NCBI GenBank assembly: GCA_015655015.1 | Contig: JAATFV010000104.1 | Location: forward strand, 1 to 58,149 | Reading direction: 5' to 3' | From: Chitinophagales bacterium | GTDB taxonomy: Bacteria; Bacteroidota; Bacteroidia; Chitinophagales; Chitinophagaceae | Length of the DNA stretch: 58,149 bases | Shown: piece after piece, positions 36,168 to 44,558 of the stretch | Position numbering within the stretch: position 1 is the stretch's first letter | Layout: every line of letters begins with the position of its first letter | The notes under the pieces: generated by a model | The model's database searches: none | What the model was told of the DNA's origin: nothing | The model's input: the letters and a program-made list of their open reading frames with translations, nothing else | Position numbers and translations under genes: made by a program

Positions 36168-37040
36168 CTATTTCCCTTTAAAAACAGGCTTTCTCTTTTC
36201 AAGGAATGCGCTGGCGCCTTCCTGCATGTCTTCGGTGGCGAAACATTCTCCGAAGGCCTGCTGTTCTCTCATGAATCCATTGCGCATTCCAGAGCCTTCG
36301 ATCGACGCTGAATTGTCACCGCCGAAGGGGTCGGCTTCCCAGTCGGCTGTTTCGTTAAGACTTGTTCCGGTAACGGCTGCTCCGTCCCCAACGGCGAGAT
36401 TGGAACATTCGATGATCCGGGAGATGGCGATGGGTGCTTTTTGATTAATGATGGAGAGGATCTCGCGGGTTTTGGTGAGGAGTTCGTCCGGCTCCGTGAT
36501 ATAGTTGACGAGCCCCAGCTGCAGGGCTTCCGGGGCTTCGACCATACGGCCGGTGAGCATTAGTTCCAGGGCTTTTCCTTTGCCGACGAGCTGGGTGAGG
36601 CGCTGGGTGCCGCCATAACCGGGTATGAGGCCCAGGCTGACTTCCGGCTGGCCAAAACGGGCTGTCGGATTACAAAGGCGGAAATGGCAGGCCATGGCGA
36701 GCTCGCAACCTCCGCCGAGGGCGAAACCGTTGACGGCGGCCAGGATGGGCTTGGGTGAGGCGGCGATACGGAAGAAGATATTCCCTCCTTTTTCGGCCAG
36801 GGCCTGTCCTTCTTCTTTACTGAGTCCCTGAAATTCGGAGATGTCGGCGCCGGCAACGAAGGCCTTGGGACCGGCGCCCGTGATGATGGCGCTTTTGATT
36901 TCCCTGTTCTCATAGATCTCGCTGACAACTTCACCGAGCTCTGCGATGACAGTTCTGTTCAAGGCGTTGAGCTTGTCCGGACGATTGATCGTTACGGTAA
37001 GAATATGATCGGTGAGGTCGGTGAGTAAGGTAGTATACAT
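36168..37040 (-). CDS. Enoyl-CoA hydratase/isomerase (crotonase) with C-terminal insert
   Basis: Hydrates trans-2-enoyl-CoA or a related acyl-CoA in beta-oxidation-type pathways. The crotonase core is intact: AFVAGADISEF oxyanion-hole loop, GGGCELAMAC with catalytic Glu113 and FGQPEVSLGLIPGYGGTQR with Glu133. At 290 residues it is about 30 longer than usual. The extra part lies around residues 218-254 (GDGAAVTGTSLNETADWEAD and onward), between the helix ending SRIIECSN and the conserved EQQAFGECFATEDMQEGASA. It stands upstream of gltX on the same strand, separated by 95 bases, with no clear metabolic partner. Confidence 0.9.
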   Translation of the reverse strand: MYTTLLTDLTDHILTVTINRPDKLNALNRTVIAELGEVVSEIYENREIKSAIITGAGPKAFVAGADISEFQGLSKEEGQALAEKGGNIFFRIAASPKPILAAVNGFALGGGCELAMACHFRLCNPTARFGQPEVSLGLIPGYGGTQRLTQLVGKGKALELMLTGRMVEAPEALQLGLVNYITEPDELLTKTREILSIINQKAPIAISRIIECSNLAVGDGAAVTGTSLNETADWEADPFGGDNSASIEGSGMRNGFMREQQAFGECFATEDMQEGASAFLEKRKPVFKGK

Positions 37041-37135
37041 AAGATCGTTTTATCAAAAATACAATCAAAATACAAGATTTCTGCTCCTTGCGTTCGGGTC
37101 GAACGGCAAGTTGCCACAGTGAAGCGGGCTCACTT

Positions 37136-38728
37136 TCAGACCTTCAGCAGACTCAAGGCATGTTTGATCCGGTGTTCCGTCTCTTTCTGTCCCAGCAGGG
37201 CTGCGATGTCGAAAACGCCTGGTCCGAATTTTCCACCGACCAGCATGACACGCAGCGGCAGTAAAAGATCCCCCGGTTTGATTTCAGCAGCGGCAGCCAT
37301 TTCCTTGAATTCTTTTTCCAGGATGGGCGCCTCCCAGGGGGAAATGAAGGTGAACTGGCGGAGGAGCTCTGCAAAAAAGGTTTGTTTGGCGGCGGTCCAC
37401 TTGGGCTGAACAGCTACAGTATCGATCTGTGTCGGTGCGACGAAAAAGAAAGACGACTGCTGTACAAAGTCGGTGAGCAGGGTGCAGCGGTCTTTTACCA
37501 GCTCGAGGGCTTTTTCGAATTTTGCTTCATTGGATCCTGAGATAGCGTTTTTTAGTTCGGCCATTGCTTTTTCCGCTCCGGCAGCTTCCCCGTTTATGGC
37601 CAAACCGGTAATAAAAAAGTCTTTCACCCGGTCCCTGTACGCGGCGACGGGCAGCCGTTTGATCCACTCGTGGTTGAACCATTTAGCCTTGTCGAAGTCG
37701 AATTTAGCCCCGCCCTTGTGTACCCGGTCCAGCGAGAACTTTTCTGTCAGCTCTTCCAGCGTGAAGAGTTCCTGTTCGCTGCCATCGTTCCAGCCCAGTA
37801 CGGCCAGGAGGTTGATAAAGGCCTCCGGCAGGAATCCCATTTCCCGGAAACCTTTGGTGGTCTCGCCGTTTGCGTCGGTCCAGTTCATGGCGAACACGGG
37901 GAAGCCCAGCCGATCTCCGTCGCGTTTGCTCAGCTTGCCATTGCCATCAGGCTTGAGGATCAGGGGAAGGTGCGCCCACTGGGGCATATGTTCTTCTCCG
38001 AAGAGATATCTCCACAATAATATATGTACCGGGGCGCTGGGCAGCCATTCTTCCCCCCGGAAGGCATGTGTGATCTCCATGAGCCGGTCGTCCACCACGA
38101 CGGCCAGGTGGTAGGTAGGCATGCCATCAGCCTTCAGCAATACTTTATCGTCGACGCCGGAGGTGGAGAAATGGACTTCTCCCCGGATGAGGTCGGTGAA
38201 ACGGATATCTTCTCCGGGATTGATCTTTATACGGATGACATGAGGAGTGCCGGCAGCCAGCTGCTGCTGCAGCTCTTCGGGCGTCATGGTGAGGGAGTTC
38301 TTCATTTTTCCCCGAAGCACATGATTGTACTGGGGGGAAGGATTTTCCGCAGTCTTGTATTTTGCCCTCATCTCTTCCAGCTCCTGCGGGGTATCGAATG
38401 CATAGTAGGCATGCCCCTGTTGTATCAGCTGTGCGGCATATTTTTCATAGAGGCCTTCCGCTTTTCTTTCGCTCTGCCGGTAGGGGCCGTAGGCTCCGGG
38501 CCGGTTGGGGCTTTCGTCGGGTTCCAGACCGCACCATTTCAGGCAGTCGAGGATATATTCTTCCGCGCCGGCTACATAACGGCTCTGATCCGTGTCTTCG
38601 ATGCGGAGGATGAAGTCGCCGCCATGCCGGCGGGCGAATAAATAATTATAGAGAACTGTCCGTACACCACCTAAGTGTAACCCCCCGGTGGGGCTGGGGG
38701 CAAATCTTAGCCTGACTTTTTTGCTCAT
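37136..38728 (-). CDS. gltX: Glutamate--tRNA ligase
   Basis: Charges tRNA(Glu) with glutamate. Class I signatures are present: RFAPSPTGGLHLGGVRTVLY with the HIGH-type HLGG near residue 15, and KLSKRDGD as the KMSKS loop; GluRS-typical RIEDTDQSRY and HAFRGEEWLPSAPVH are also seen. The C-terminal anticodon-binding part is complete (TLLTDFVQQSSFFFV, to GQKETEHRIKHAL). The ATG at 38728 (MSKKVRLRFAPSPTG) is preferred over one 24 bases upstream. This is an essential housekeeping gene. Confidence 0.96.
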   Translation of the reverse strand: MSKKVRLRFAPSPTGGLHLGGVRTVLYNYLFARRHGGDFILRIEDTDQSRYVAGAEEYILDCLKWCGLEPDESPNRPGAYGPYRQSERKAEGLYEKYAAQLIQQGHAYYAFDTPQELEEMRAKYKTAENPSPQYNHVLRGKMKNSLTMTPEELQQQLAAGTPHVIRIKINPGEDIRFTDLIRGEVHFSTSGVDDKVLLKADGMPTYHLAVVVDDRLMEITHAFRGEEWLPSAPVHILLWRYLFGEEHMPQWAHLPLILKPDGNGKLSKRDGDRLGFPVFAMNWTDANGETTKGFREMGFLPEAFINLLAVLGWNDGSEQELFTLEELTEKFSLDRVHKGGAKFDFDKAKWFNHEWIKRLPVAAYRDRVKDFFITGLAINGEAAGAEKAMAELKNAISGSNEAKFEKALELVKDRCTLLTDFVQQSSFFFVAPTQIDTVAVQPKWTAAKQTFFAELLRQFTFISPWEAPILEKEFKEMAAAAEIKPGDLLLPLRVMLVGGKFGPGVFDIAALLGQKETEHRIKHALSLLKV

Positions 38729-38773
38729 AGGCGGCAAAGATAATACTTCCATGGTTCAGCCGTTATTGTAGGG

Positions 38774-39739
38774 ATGAACCTTCGGATAAAATGCCTTTTG
38801 TCGTTCCTTTTACTGATCTTTTGCTGCCTGTCAGGCTATGCCCAGCTGACGTATGAGACCCTGTACGTGGATTATGACAGCGCGGCACAATACAGGAATT
38901 TAAAACTGATCCCCGTCCGAAGAAAGGGGGGAGGAGGAGAGCCCGGAGGGGCAGGGGGGGTAGTGTCGTTGAATCAGGCGTTGAGCCAGGGACTGGTGAC
39001 GGTGACGGAACGGGGCACGACTTCTATTGACAATGTCCATTGGCTGCGCTTTAACACGCATTCGGATAAGTCTGTATATATTGCCGGGGGTGAGATCATC
39101 GCCGGGGGAAGGCAGGACCGGATGATCGTCCGGGACACGATCTTAGCCCCATCTTCCAAAGACCAGTATGTGCCCGTCATGTGTGTGGAGGAAGGGCGTT
39201 GGAGCGATAAGGAGAAAAAGTTCGCCTACAGCAACTTTGCGAATATGCATTTGCGTAAAGTGCTTGATTCCAGCCATAACCAGGTATTGATCTGGAAGGA
39301 GGTGGAGAAACAGCTGGATTCCGGGAAGTTTAAGAATAACAGCATGGCGTATCTGTCCCGTAACCTGGACAAGAAATATGCGCTGGCGGGCGACGAATAT
39401 TTCCGCTATTTCCGGGAGAGGTTCCGGGAGAAGGACAGCACGATCATAGGATTTGTCGCTGTCTCGGGCGGGAAGATTATCGGGAGCGATATTTTTGCCG
39501 GGCGTAGTCTGTTCTATCAGCAGCTGGAGCCTCTGTTGCGGGGGTATATCGATGAAGCGATCCTGTATGGGGGGCCGGTGACCTTGGCGGACGGTCCGGT
39601 AAAACGATATATGGATAAGTTATTGAAGGATGAACGAAGTCAGGAAGAGTTTGTGAAGAAGAATGGGAAGATCTTCCGGCAGGATGGGCAGGTGGTGCAT
39701 GTGAATACTTTTTTGAAAGAGCAGCAGGAGGGGAATTAG
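38774..39739 (+). CDS. Secreted ARPP-1-like protein
   Basis: A 321-residue exported protein (signal peptide ends near residue 23, SGYAQ). The body resembles the ARPP-1 domain known from ARG/rhodanese-phosphatase-associated proteins: LNQALSQGLVTVTERG, VHWLRFNTHSDKSVYIAGGE with IIAGGRQDRMIVRDTILAPS, and PVMCVEEGRWSDK. The last third is helical (YFRYFRERFREKDSTI, GYIDEAILYGG). A glycine-rich loop (GGGGEPGGAGG) occurs near residue 55. Biochemical activity of this family is not established; the exported form suggests an envelope role. The gene is divergent from gltX. Confidence 0.65.
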   Translation: MNLRIKCLLSFLLLIFCCLSGYAQLTYETLYVDYDSAAQYRNLKLIPVRRKGGGGEPGGAGGVVSLNQALSQGLVTVTERGTTSIDNVHWLRFNTHSDKSVYIAGGEIIAGGRQDRMIVRDTILAPSSKDQYVPVMCVEEGRWSDKEKKFAYSNFANMHLRKVLDSSHNQVLIWKEVEKQLDSGKFKNNSMAYLSRNLDKKYALAGDEYFRYFRERFREKDSTIIGFVAVSGGKIIGSDIFAGRSLFYQQLEPLLRGYIDEAILYGGPVTLADGPVKRYMDKLLKDERSQEEFVKKNGKIFRQDGQVVHVNTFLKEQQEGN

Positions 39740-39743
39740 GCCG

Positions 39744-39759
39744 GTCGGCGAGGGCCGAC
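39744..39759. terminator. Short GC hairpin after ARPP-1-like gene
   Basis: GTCGGC-GAGG-GCCGAC lies 5 bases after the stop codon. No T-run follows, so the call rests on position and stem only. Confidence 0.35.
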
Positions 39760-39890
39760 ACTGCATAGATTTATGCCGGTTATTAGAGGGCCCCCCCGGG
39801 GAGGTGTTTTTTCGAGAAGGGTGTCTACCTACTGGTAAGTCAGGCTGCTTAGGTTCGTTATATGGAAGCTATTTAAGTAAATTGCAGGCC

Positions 39891-40550
39891 ATGTTCTATT
39901 TCGTAAAAACGCCTTGGTGGCTGAAGAAATGGTTTTCCCGGCTGGTATGGGATATTCCTGTGAAGGAAAAGGTGTTGTACCTGAGTTTTGACGACGGGCC
40001 GCATCTGGAAATTACTCCCTTTGTGCTGGAAGAGTTGAAAAAATACGGGGCAAAAGCCAGTTTCTTTTGTATTGGTAAGAACGTGGTGGCGTATCCGCAA
40101 ATTTATAGAAGGATATTATCCGAGGGCCACCGGGTGGGTAATCATACCCATAACCACCTCAATGGGTGGAAGACTCCTGACAAGGAATATTTTGAAAACG
40201 TTCGCGAGGCCGCCTTGTATATCGATTCGGATCTTTTCAGACCACCGTATGGAAGGATCAGCGCTTTTCAGTCGGCTTTCCTGCGTGGAGCTCCTTTTCA
40301 CTACAATATTATCATGTGGGATGTGCTAAGTGCAGATTTTGACCGGGAGCTGACCCCGGAGAAATGTGCCCGTCATGTGATCCGCCATGCGCGGCCGGGC
40401 TCTATTGTCGTGTTCCATGACAGTGAAAAGGCCTATGACCGGCTCCGGGGGGCGCTGCCGGAGGTGCTGAAACATTTTGCAGGGCTGGGGTATCGGTTTG
40501 AGGCGATCGGGGTTTCTGAGCTTGCGTTGAGGGAGCGGGCAGCCCGATGA
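39891..40550 (+). CDS. Polysaccharide deacetylase (NodB homology, CE4)
   Basis: A 219-residue metal-dependent deacetylase acting on N-acetylated sugars such as chitin oligomers or peptidoglycan. CE4 motifs are complete: LSFDDGPHLE (motif 1), GHRVGNHTHNHLNGW (motif 2 with HxxxH), DLFRPPYGR (motif 3) and IVVFHDSEKA (motif 5). The ATG at 39891 (MFYFVKTPWWLKKWFSRLVW) is the family-like start. No cleavable signal peptide is evident, so it may be anchored by its hydrophobic N-terminus. Confidence 0.92.
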   Translation: MFYFVKTPWWLKKWFSRLVWDIPVKEKVLYLSFDDGPHLEITPFVLEELKKYGAKASFFCIGKNVVAYPQIYRRILSEGHRVGNHTHNHLNGWKTPDKEYFENVREAALYIDSDLFRPPYGRISAFQSAFLRGAPFHYNIIMWDVLSADFDRELTPEKCARHVIRHARPGSIVVFHDSEKAYDRLRGALPEVLKHFAGLGYRFEAIGVSELALRERAAR

Positions 40551-41185
40551 AAGACCTGTGAATTCCGGCCGGTTTGTGAAGGGGATGGAATGAAATGTCA
40601 AGGGGATGGAATGATAATTGTATAAGAAGGACTAAATGGAAAAGGGATAGAAATTGGGAAATTGCCTGTACCATGGAATGGGACAAACCGTAATAGTTAA
40701 ACGCTGAAATACACGCCGGGCGTGTGTTGAAAGTCTGGTATCGCTTTAAAATAAATTGGGCCTGGGTAGACACCCTGGCCCGTTTTTAATCCGTACCCTA
40801 TGAAAACTGGTTTAAAGGTAAATCTTTTTTTGATTTATCCAAAGTAATTTAGCGGAGCCTTTTTCGTTACGTTTTTTTTAAAAACCCCGGCAGGGGTGGA
40901 TTTCGATTTCCATGTCAATCCGCGTGCTCCCGGAAGTGGTGAGTTTGTGTTCGGGATCTTCCTCCCGGGGCTGGTTAGGGTAGTTGGATATATTTTTACA
41001 TTCCTGACATCCGATATATTCTGGCAGGGTGCTGTTGGTAAGAAGTCCTGTTTTTTAGGGATATTTGCCGCGGGGAACCTACCGTAAACGTGCTGGATTT
41101 ATGCCGGCTGTGTACTGGTTGTGTTCCGGGTAAGGCGTATACCACATCCTGTAAGAATTTGTAAATCCTGGATTAATAGAACTAT
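40551..41185. other. Long intergenic region between deacetylase and tatD
   Basis: Over 600 bases hold no convincing protein gene. Visible structure: a 15-bp direct repeat AAGGGGATGGAATGA at 40579 and 40600, a palindrome ACACGCC-G-GGCGTGT (40711-40725), a strong terminator (40758-40786), an A/T hairpin GGTAAATC...GATTTATCC near 40815-40840, and a small CCCC..GGGG hairpin near 40885. It could hold a small RNA ending at the terminator. Confidence 0.5.
40758..40786 (+). terminator. Strong intrinsic terminator
   Basis: GGGCCTGGGT pairs with ACCCTGGCCC across AGAC (one T-T mismatch) and is followed by GTTTTT. It lies about 200 bases after the deacetylase stop, far for a simple gene end, and may terminate a non-coding transcript. 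Confidence 0.75.
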
Positions 41186-41953
41186 ATGCGATTGATCGAT
41201 ACACATTGTCACCTGTATAATAAAGAGTTTGCCAATGATATAGAGGAGACGATACAGCGGGCTGAAAAAGAAGGAGTTGACAGATTCTATCTTCCTGCTG
41301 TCGACAGCGGGAGCTTTGAAGATCTTTTAGCGTTGGAGGAACGATACCCGGGGAAATGTATCGGGATGACCGGGCTGCATCCCTGTTCGGTGAAGGAGGA
41401 TTATGTATCTGAGCTGAAATTGGTAGAGGAATGGCTGGGTCGCCGTCCCTGGGTCGCGGTAGGGGAGATCGGGCTGGATTTTTACTGGGACCGGACTTTC
41501 GAAGAGCAACAATATGAGGCCTTTCACCGGCAGACGGAGTGGGCGCTGCAGTATGATATTCCGATCGTTATCCATTCGCGGGACTCGATGGCGGAGAGTA
41601 TTGGGGTCATCCGTGAGCATCAGAAGGGGAATCTGAAAGGGATCTTTCATTGTTTTGGCGGGGATGTGACATCCGCCAGGCAGATCATTGATCTGGGGTT
41701 CTATTTGGGGATAGGGGGAGTCGTGACCTATAAAAATTCGGGATTGCCGGCGACTTTGCAGGAAATAGACCTGAAATACCTGGTATTGGAGACGGATGCG
41801 CCCTACCTGACCCCGGTGCCTTTTCGGGGCAAACGCAATGAGAGCAGCTATTTGAAATACGTGGTAGCCAAATTGGCGGCCATCAAAGGGGTGTCTGAGG
41901 AGGAAGTGGCCCGGATCACTACGGAAAATGCTCAAAAAATATTCGGCTACTAA
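41186..41953 (+). CDS. tatD: TatD-family metal-dependent hydrolase (DNase)
   Basis: A 255-residue TIM-barrel metallohydrolase of the TatD/YcfH family, cytoplasmic, linked to 3-prime DNA exonuclease activity. Metal ligands are visible: MRLIDTHCHLYN (HxH), VAVGEIGLDFYW (Glu), PIVIHSRDS (His), GIFHCFGG (His) and LVLETDAPYLTP (Asp). The length is standard. It lies just upstream of tRNA-Ser on the same strand, separated by 46 bases. Confidence 0.93.
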   Translation: MRLIDTHCHLYNKEFANDIEETIQRAEKEGVDRFYLPAVDSGSFEDLLALEERYPGKCIGMTGLHPCSVKEDYVSELKLVEEWLGRRPWVAVGEIGLDFYWDRTFEEQQYEAFHRQTEWALQYDIPIVIHSRDSMAESIGVIREHQKGNLKGIFHCFGGDVTSARQIIDLGFYLGIGGVVTYKNSGLPATLQEIDLKYLVLETDAPYLTPVPFRGKRNESSYLKYVVAKLAAIKGVSEEEVARITTENAQKIFGY

Positions 41954-41999
41954 GTTCGGAAATTGTATTTTTGCCGCCCTTAATGGGGGAAGTTCAACC

Positions 42000-42086
42000 G
42001 GAGAGTTGTCCGAGTGGTTGAAGGAGCACGCCTGGAAAGTGTGTATACTCGAAAGGGTATCAAGAGTTCGAATCTCTTACTCTCCG
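42000..42086 (+). tRNA. tRNA-Ser (anticodon GGA)
   Basis: An 87-base class II tRNA. Acceptor stem GGAGAGT/ACTCTCC (7 bp), D-arm with GAGTGGTTGAAGG, anticodon stem CACGC/GTGTG with loop CTGGAAA giving anticodon GGA at 42034-42036, a long variable arm (TACTCGAAAGGGTA) typical of serine tRNA, and T-arm AAGAG-TTCGAAT-CTCTT. The discriminator base is G, correct for serine. The 3-prime CCA is not fully encoded. Confidence 0.97.
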
Positions 42087-42098
42087 CAAAAAGAGCAT

Positions 42099-42135
42099 AA
42101 GCCCTTGTAGCTTAATAAGTTACAAGGGCTTTTTG
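42099..42135 (+). terminator. Intrinsic terminator after tRNA-Ser
   Basis: AAGCCCTTGTA pairs with TACAAGGGCTT across an 11-base loop and runs into TTTTT. It ends the tRNA transcript about 13 bases after the tRNA. Confidence 0.85.
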
Positions 42136-42154
42136 TTGCCTGAAAATGTGCGTT

Positions 42155-42454
42155 CTATGTAAGTTCACTCAGGTTCGTCATCACCGGCTTTCCGGCCAGC
42201 TTCCCCTGAACACCGGCAAAGAACCTTTGGGTGTAGTCAGCTTCAAGGTGAAGATCGTGTGTTGCTTTGGAAGTAAAGACCTCGAAGAATACCAGGGAGT
42301 TTGGATCGCCTTCTTTTGCTGTCTGGTAAAAGGTTTCACAACCGGGTTCTTTGAGCGTTGGCGCAAGTGTCGCTGCCGACAAAGCTTTTATTTCTTCCAG
42401 AAATTCAGGAAGGATGGAGAGTTCTGCCAGTATGATCACTTTTGAATCTTTCAT
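42155..42454 (-). CDS. Antibiotic biosynthesis monooxygenase (ABM) domain protein
   Basis: A 99-residue dimeric alpha/beta-barrel protein of the ABM/YgiN family. Visible: VIILAELSILPEFLEEIKAL, the TLKEPGCETFYQTAKEGDPN turn and LVFFEVFTSKATHDLHLEAD. Relatives are cofactor-free oxygenases or quinol monooxygenases, but many have no known substrate. It is the last gene of a minus-strand group with an aldo/keto reductase 57 bases upstream. Confidence 0.88.
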   Translation of the reverse strand: MKDSKVIILAELSILPEFLEEIKALSAATLAPTLKEPGCETFYQTAKEGDPNSLVFFEVFTSKATHDLHLEADYTQRFFAGVQGKLAGKPVMTNLSELT

Positions 42455-42510
42455 AATATGCTAATTGAGTAGTTTTTTAAATGGGTGCTACCGGGAGTAT
42501 CATTTGATTA

Positions 42511-43566
42511 TCAGGCGACCGGATGTTTAATTTCAACCTGGCCTGTTCCCCTGCCGAACAGGTTATTTTTGGAAGCGTCGATTATTTCGTGAGGCGAGCC
42601 AAGGCTGATCCGGCTTACTTCATTCAGTCTTTTTACCTGGTCGGTAGTCAGTGTAAGATCAAGCGAGGAAAGGTTGTCTTCCAATTGCTGCAGGGTGCGG
42701 GGGCCGATCACGGTCACCGTCGATAAGGTGGATTCATCATATTTCTGACGGATCCATGCCAGCGCAACGTCAATGATATTTTTTCCTGTCTCTTTTGCAA
42801 TGGTTTCTACAAGATCGATGATCGCCGTTTCCCGTTCTCCTTTTTCGTCCTTAACGAGCAGACCGCCGGCAAGCGCCCTTCTTGAATTGGGATCGACCTC
42901 TTTGCTGCGATATTTTCCGGTAAGCGTTCCGCCTGCAAGCGGCGACCAAAAAGCCACACCAAGGCCGAGCGCTTCCGCCATGGGCAATAATTCCCTGTCA
43001 GCTGTCCGTTCTATCAGGTTGTACTCTACCTGGATACCGATGACCGGCGTCCAGCCTCTCAGGTCAGCCAACAGCGATGCATTGGCAATGCGCCAGGCCG
43101 GGAAATTGGAAAAGCCGGCATAATTGATCTTGCCATCGCGAACCAGGTCATCCAGGCCCCGGACAATTTCTTCTATCGGCGTCTGTCCGTCGGAGAGATG
43201 CACCCAATAAAGATCCAGGCGATCTGTTTTAAGCCTCTTCAGGCTTTCTTCTACAGCACGCATCATGGTTTTGCGGTTATTGCCGGTGGTTTGCATTTCC
43301 CGCGTGCCCATGCTGTATTTAGAGGCGAGAACAAAGTTATCGCGCCTGCCCGCAAGGAACTCACCGATATACGATTCTGATTGCCCTGCCTGATAGCCAT
43401 CCGCGGTGTCGATAAAATTACCGCCAGCCTCAGCATACCGGTCAAAGACTGTCTTTGCTTCCTCTTTGGATGATCCAAACGGCCATGCTGTTCCGAAGTT
43501 ACCTGTGCCTAAGGCAAGGGTCGAAACCCTTAATCCTGATTTTTGCCCGAAAATTTGATATTTCAT
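42511..43566 (-). CDS. Aldo/keto reductase
   Basis: A 351-residue NADPH-dependent oxidoreductase of the YajO/YghZ-like AKR branch. The TIM-barrel catalytic tetrad is visible: Asp in NFIDTADGYQAGQSE, Tyr in the same segment, Lys in FVLASKYSMG and His in LDLYWVHLSDGQTP; the cofactor-binding end shows VTVIGPRTLQQLEDNL. It is expressed with the ABM gene and preceded by a divergent-type spacing of 45 bases to a TetR gene on the same strand, the likely regulator. Confidence 0.93.
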   Translation of the reverse strand: MKYQIFGQKSGLRVSTLALGTGNFGTAWPFGSSKEEAKTVFDRYAEAGGNFIDTADGYQAGQSESYIGEFLAGRRDNFVLASKYSMGTREMQTTGNNRKTMMRAVEESLKRLKTDRLDLYWVHLSDGQTPIEEIVRGLDDLVRDGKINYAGFSNFPAWRIANASLLADLRGWTPVIGIQVEYNLIERTADRELLPMAEALGLGVAFWSPLAGGTLTGKYRSKEVDPNSRRALAGGLLVKDEKGERETAIIDLVETIAKETGKNIIDVALAWIRQKYDESTLSTVTVIGPRTLQQLEDNLSSLDLTLTTDQVKRLNEVSRISLGSPHEIIDASKNNLFGRGTGQVEIKHPVA

Positions 43567-43610
43567 AATTAAAAAATAATGATCGTTATATTATATGGTA
43601 AAAAAAATTA

Positions 43611-44210
43611 TTACTTTTTCACGATGCTACGGGCGACTTCCAACGCGATCCCGAGCATTTCATCAGATTGTTTTCTACTCCTGGCGACACTGTACATCAA
43701 AAATGCAAATTCAGACAGCGCGATGATGTGCAGGGCTGTTTTTTCAACCCTGGTTTCCGGATCAAAAACTCCTTCTGCCATTCCTTTATTGATTATGGTA
43801 ACCAGGTCATTTTTCCATAACAGTATTCCATCAGCGGCCTTTTTTCGTAAGGGCTCCAAAGTGTCATCGCAATCGATAAGCGCATTTTGCATAGGGCAGC
43901 CGCCTTCCGGAAATTTTAAATTGGCTTTGCTATGATAAGCCTGGATATACATAAATAACTTGTCTTGGGTAGTTGTGCATTTATCCACTTCATGCTGCAC
44001 TATCTTTCGGAAGCAGGCAAGATTGTAGTCGAATGCGGCCAGGGCAACCTCCTCCTTATTGGCAAAGTTGCCATAAATGCTGCCGCTCGTGAGCCCGGTG
44101 GCTTTTGTAAGGTCCGTTATAGATGTGCCGGCATACCCTTTTTTGTTAAAGATTGCCGCCGTGGCCGCTATTATATGCGCCCGTGTTCTTTCTGTTTTTG
44201 ATAGTCCCAC
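43611..44210 (-). CDS. TetR/AcrR-family repressor
   Basis: A 199-residue regulator. The N-terminal helix-turn-helix reads TRAHIIAATAAIFNKKGYAG, TSITDLTKATGLTSGSIYGN and FANKEEVALAAF. The C-terminal ligand domain has the EGGCPMQNALIDCDD segment found in the YxaF/LmrA-like TetR_C branch. As first gene before the aldo/keto reductase and ABM protein, it probably represses them and itself, possibly sensing a reactive small molecule. Confidence 0.92.
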   Translation of the reverse strand: MGLSKTERTRAHIIAATAAIFNKKGYAGTSITDLTKATGLTSGSIYGNFANKEEVALAAFDYNLACFRKIVQHEVDKCTTTQDKLFMYIQAYHSKANLKFPEGGCPMQNALIDCDDTLEPLRKKAADGILLWKNDLVTIINKGMAEGVFDPETRVEKTALHIIALSEFAFLMYSVARSRKQSDEMLGIALEVARSIVKK

Positions 44211-44309
44211 CCTGCAAATATAACGATCATTATATTCTATATGGTTTTTTTATAAGGAAATTCCGGCTGTATGAGCAGCAACCCACGAAACGCGGTCAAT
44301 AAATGACCG

Positions 44310-44549
44310 ATGGGTGACTTTTGTCACATTTGCGTAAAATGCATCTATCAGCAGTTTATCAGGGAAACCGTCGAAAAAGGAATAAAGGCAGGAGAATTTA
44401 AAAAAGAATGGGATGCCCGCATTTTTGCAACCAAGGCTTATGCAATGATCGAAGGCGGTATTTTGGTTTCCAGGGTAACCGGAAACAATGACCAGATGAA
44501 TGTTCTTATAAATATTTTGAAAGCGGAGATCGACGGGAATTCCCGCTGA
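44310..44549 (+). pseudogene. C-terminal fragment of a TetR-family regulator
   Basis: About 60 residues from FIRETVEKGIKAGEFKKEWD through FATKAYAMIEGGILVSRVTG match the end of a TetR ligand-binding domain. The N-terminal helix-turn-helix is absent, and an in-frame TGA lies just before the first ATG, so this is a truncated remnant rather than a full gene. It lies between the intact TetR gene and the tautomerase, on the opposite strand to both. Confidence 0.65.
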
Positions 44550-44558
44550 TTTTCGTGT

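Noticed and set aside
40579..40786. Possible tmRNA, suggested by GGGGATGGA at the start
   Set aside because: No tRNA-like 3-prime end, T-arm or resume-codon tag could be found.
40896..41087. 63-codon open frame in the gap before tatD
   Set aside because: No family features and it spans hairpin-rich intergenic sequence.
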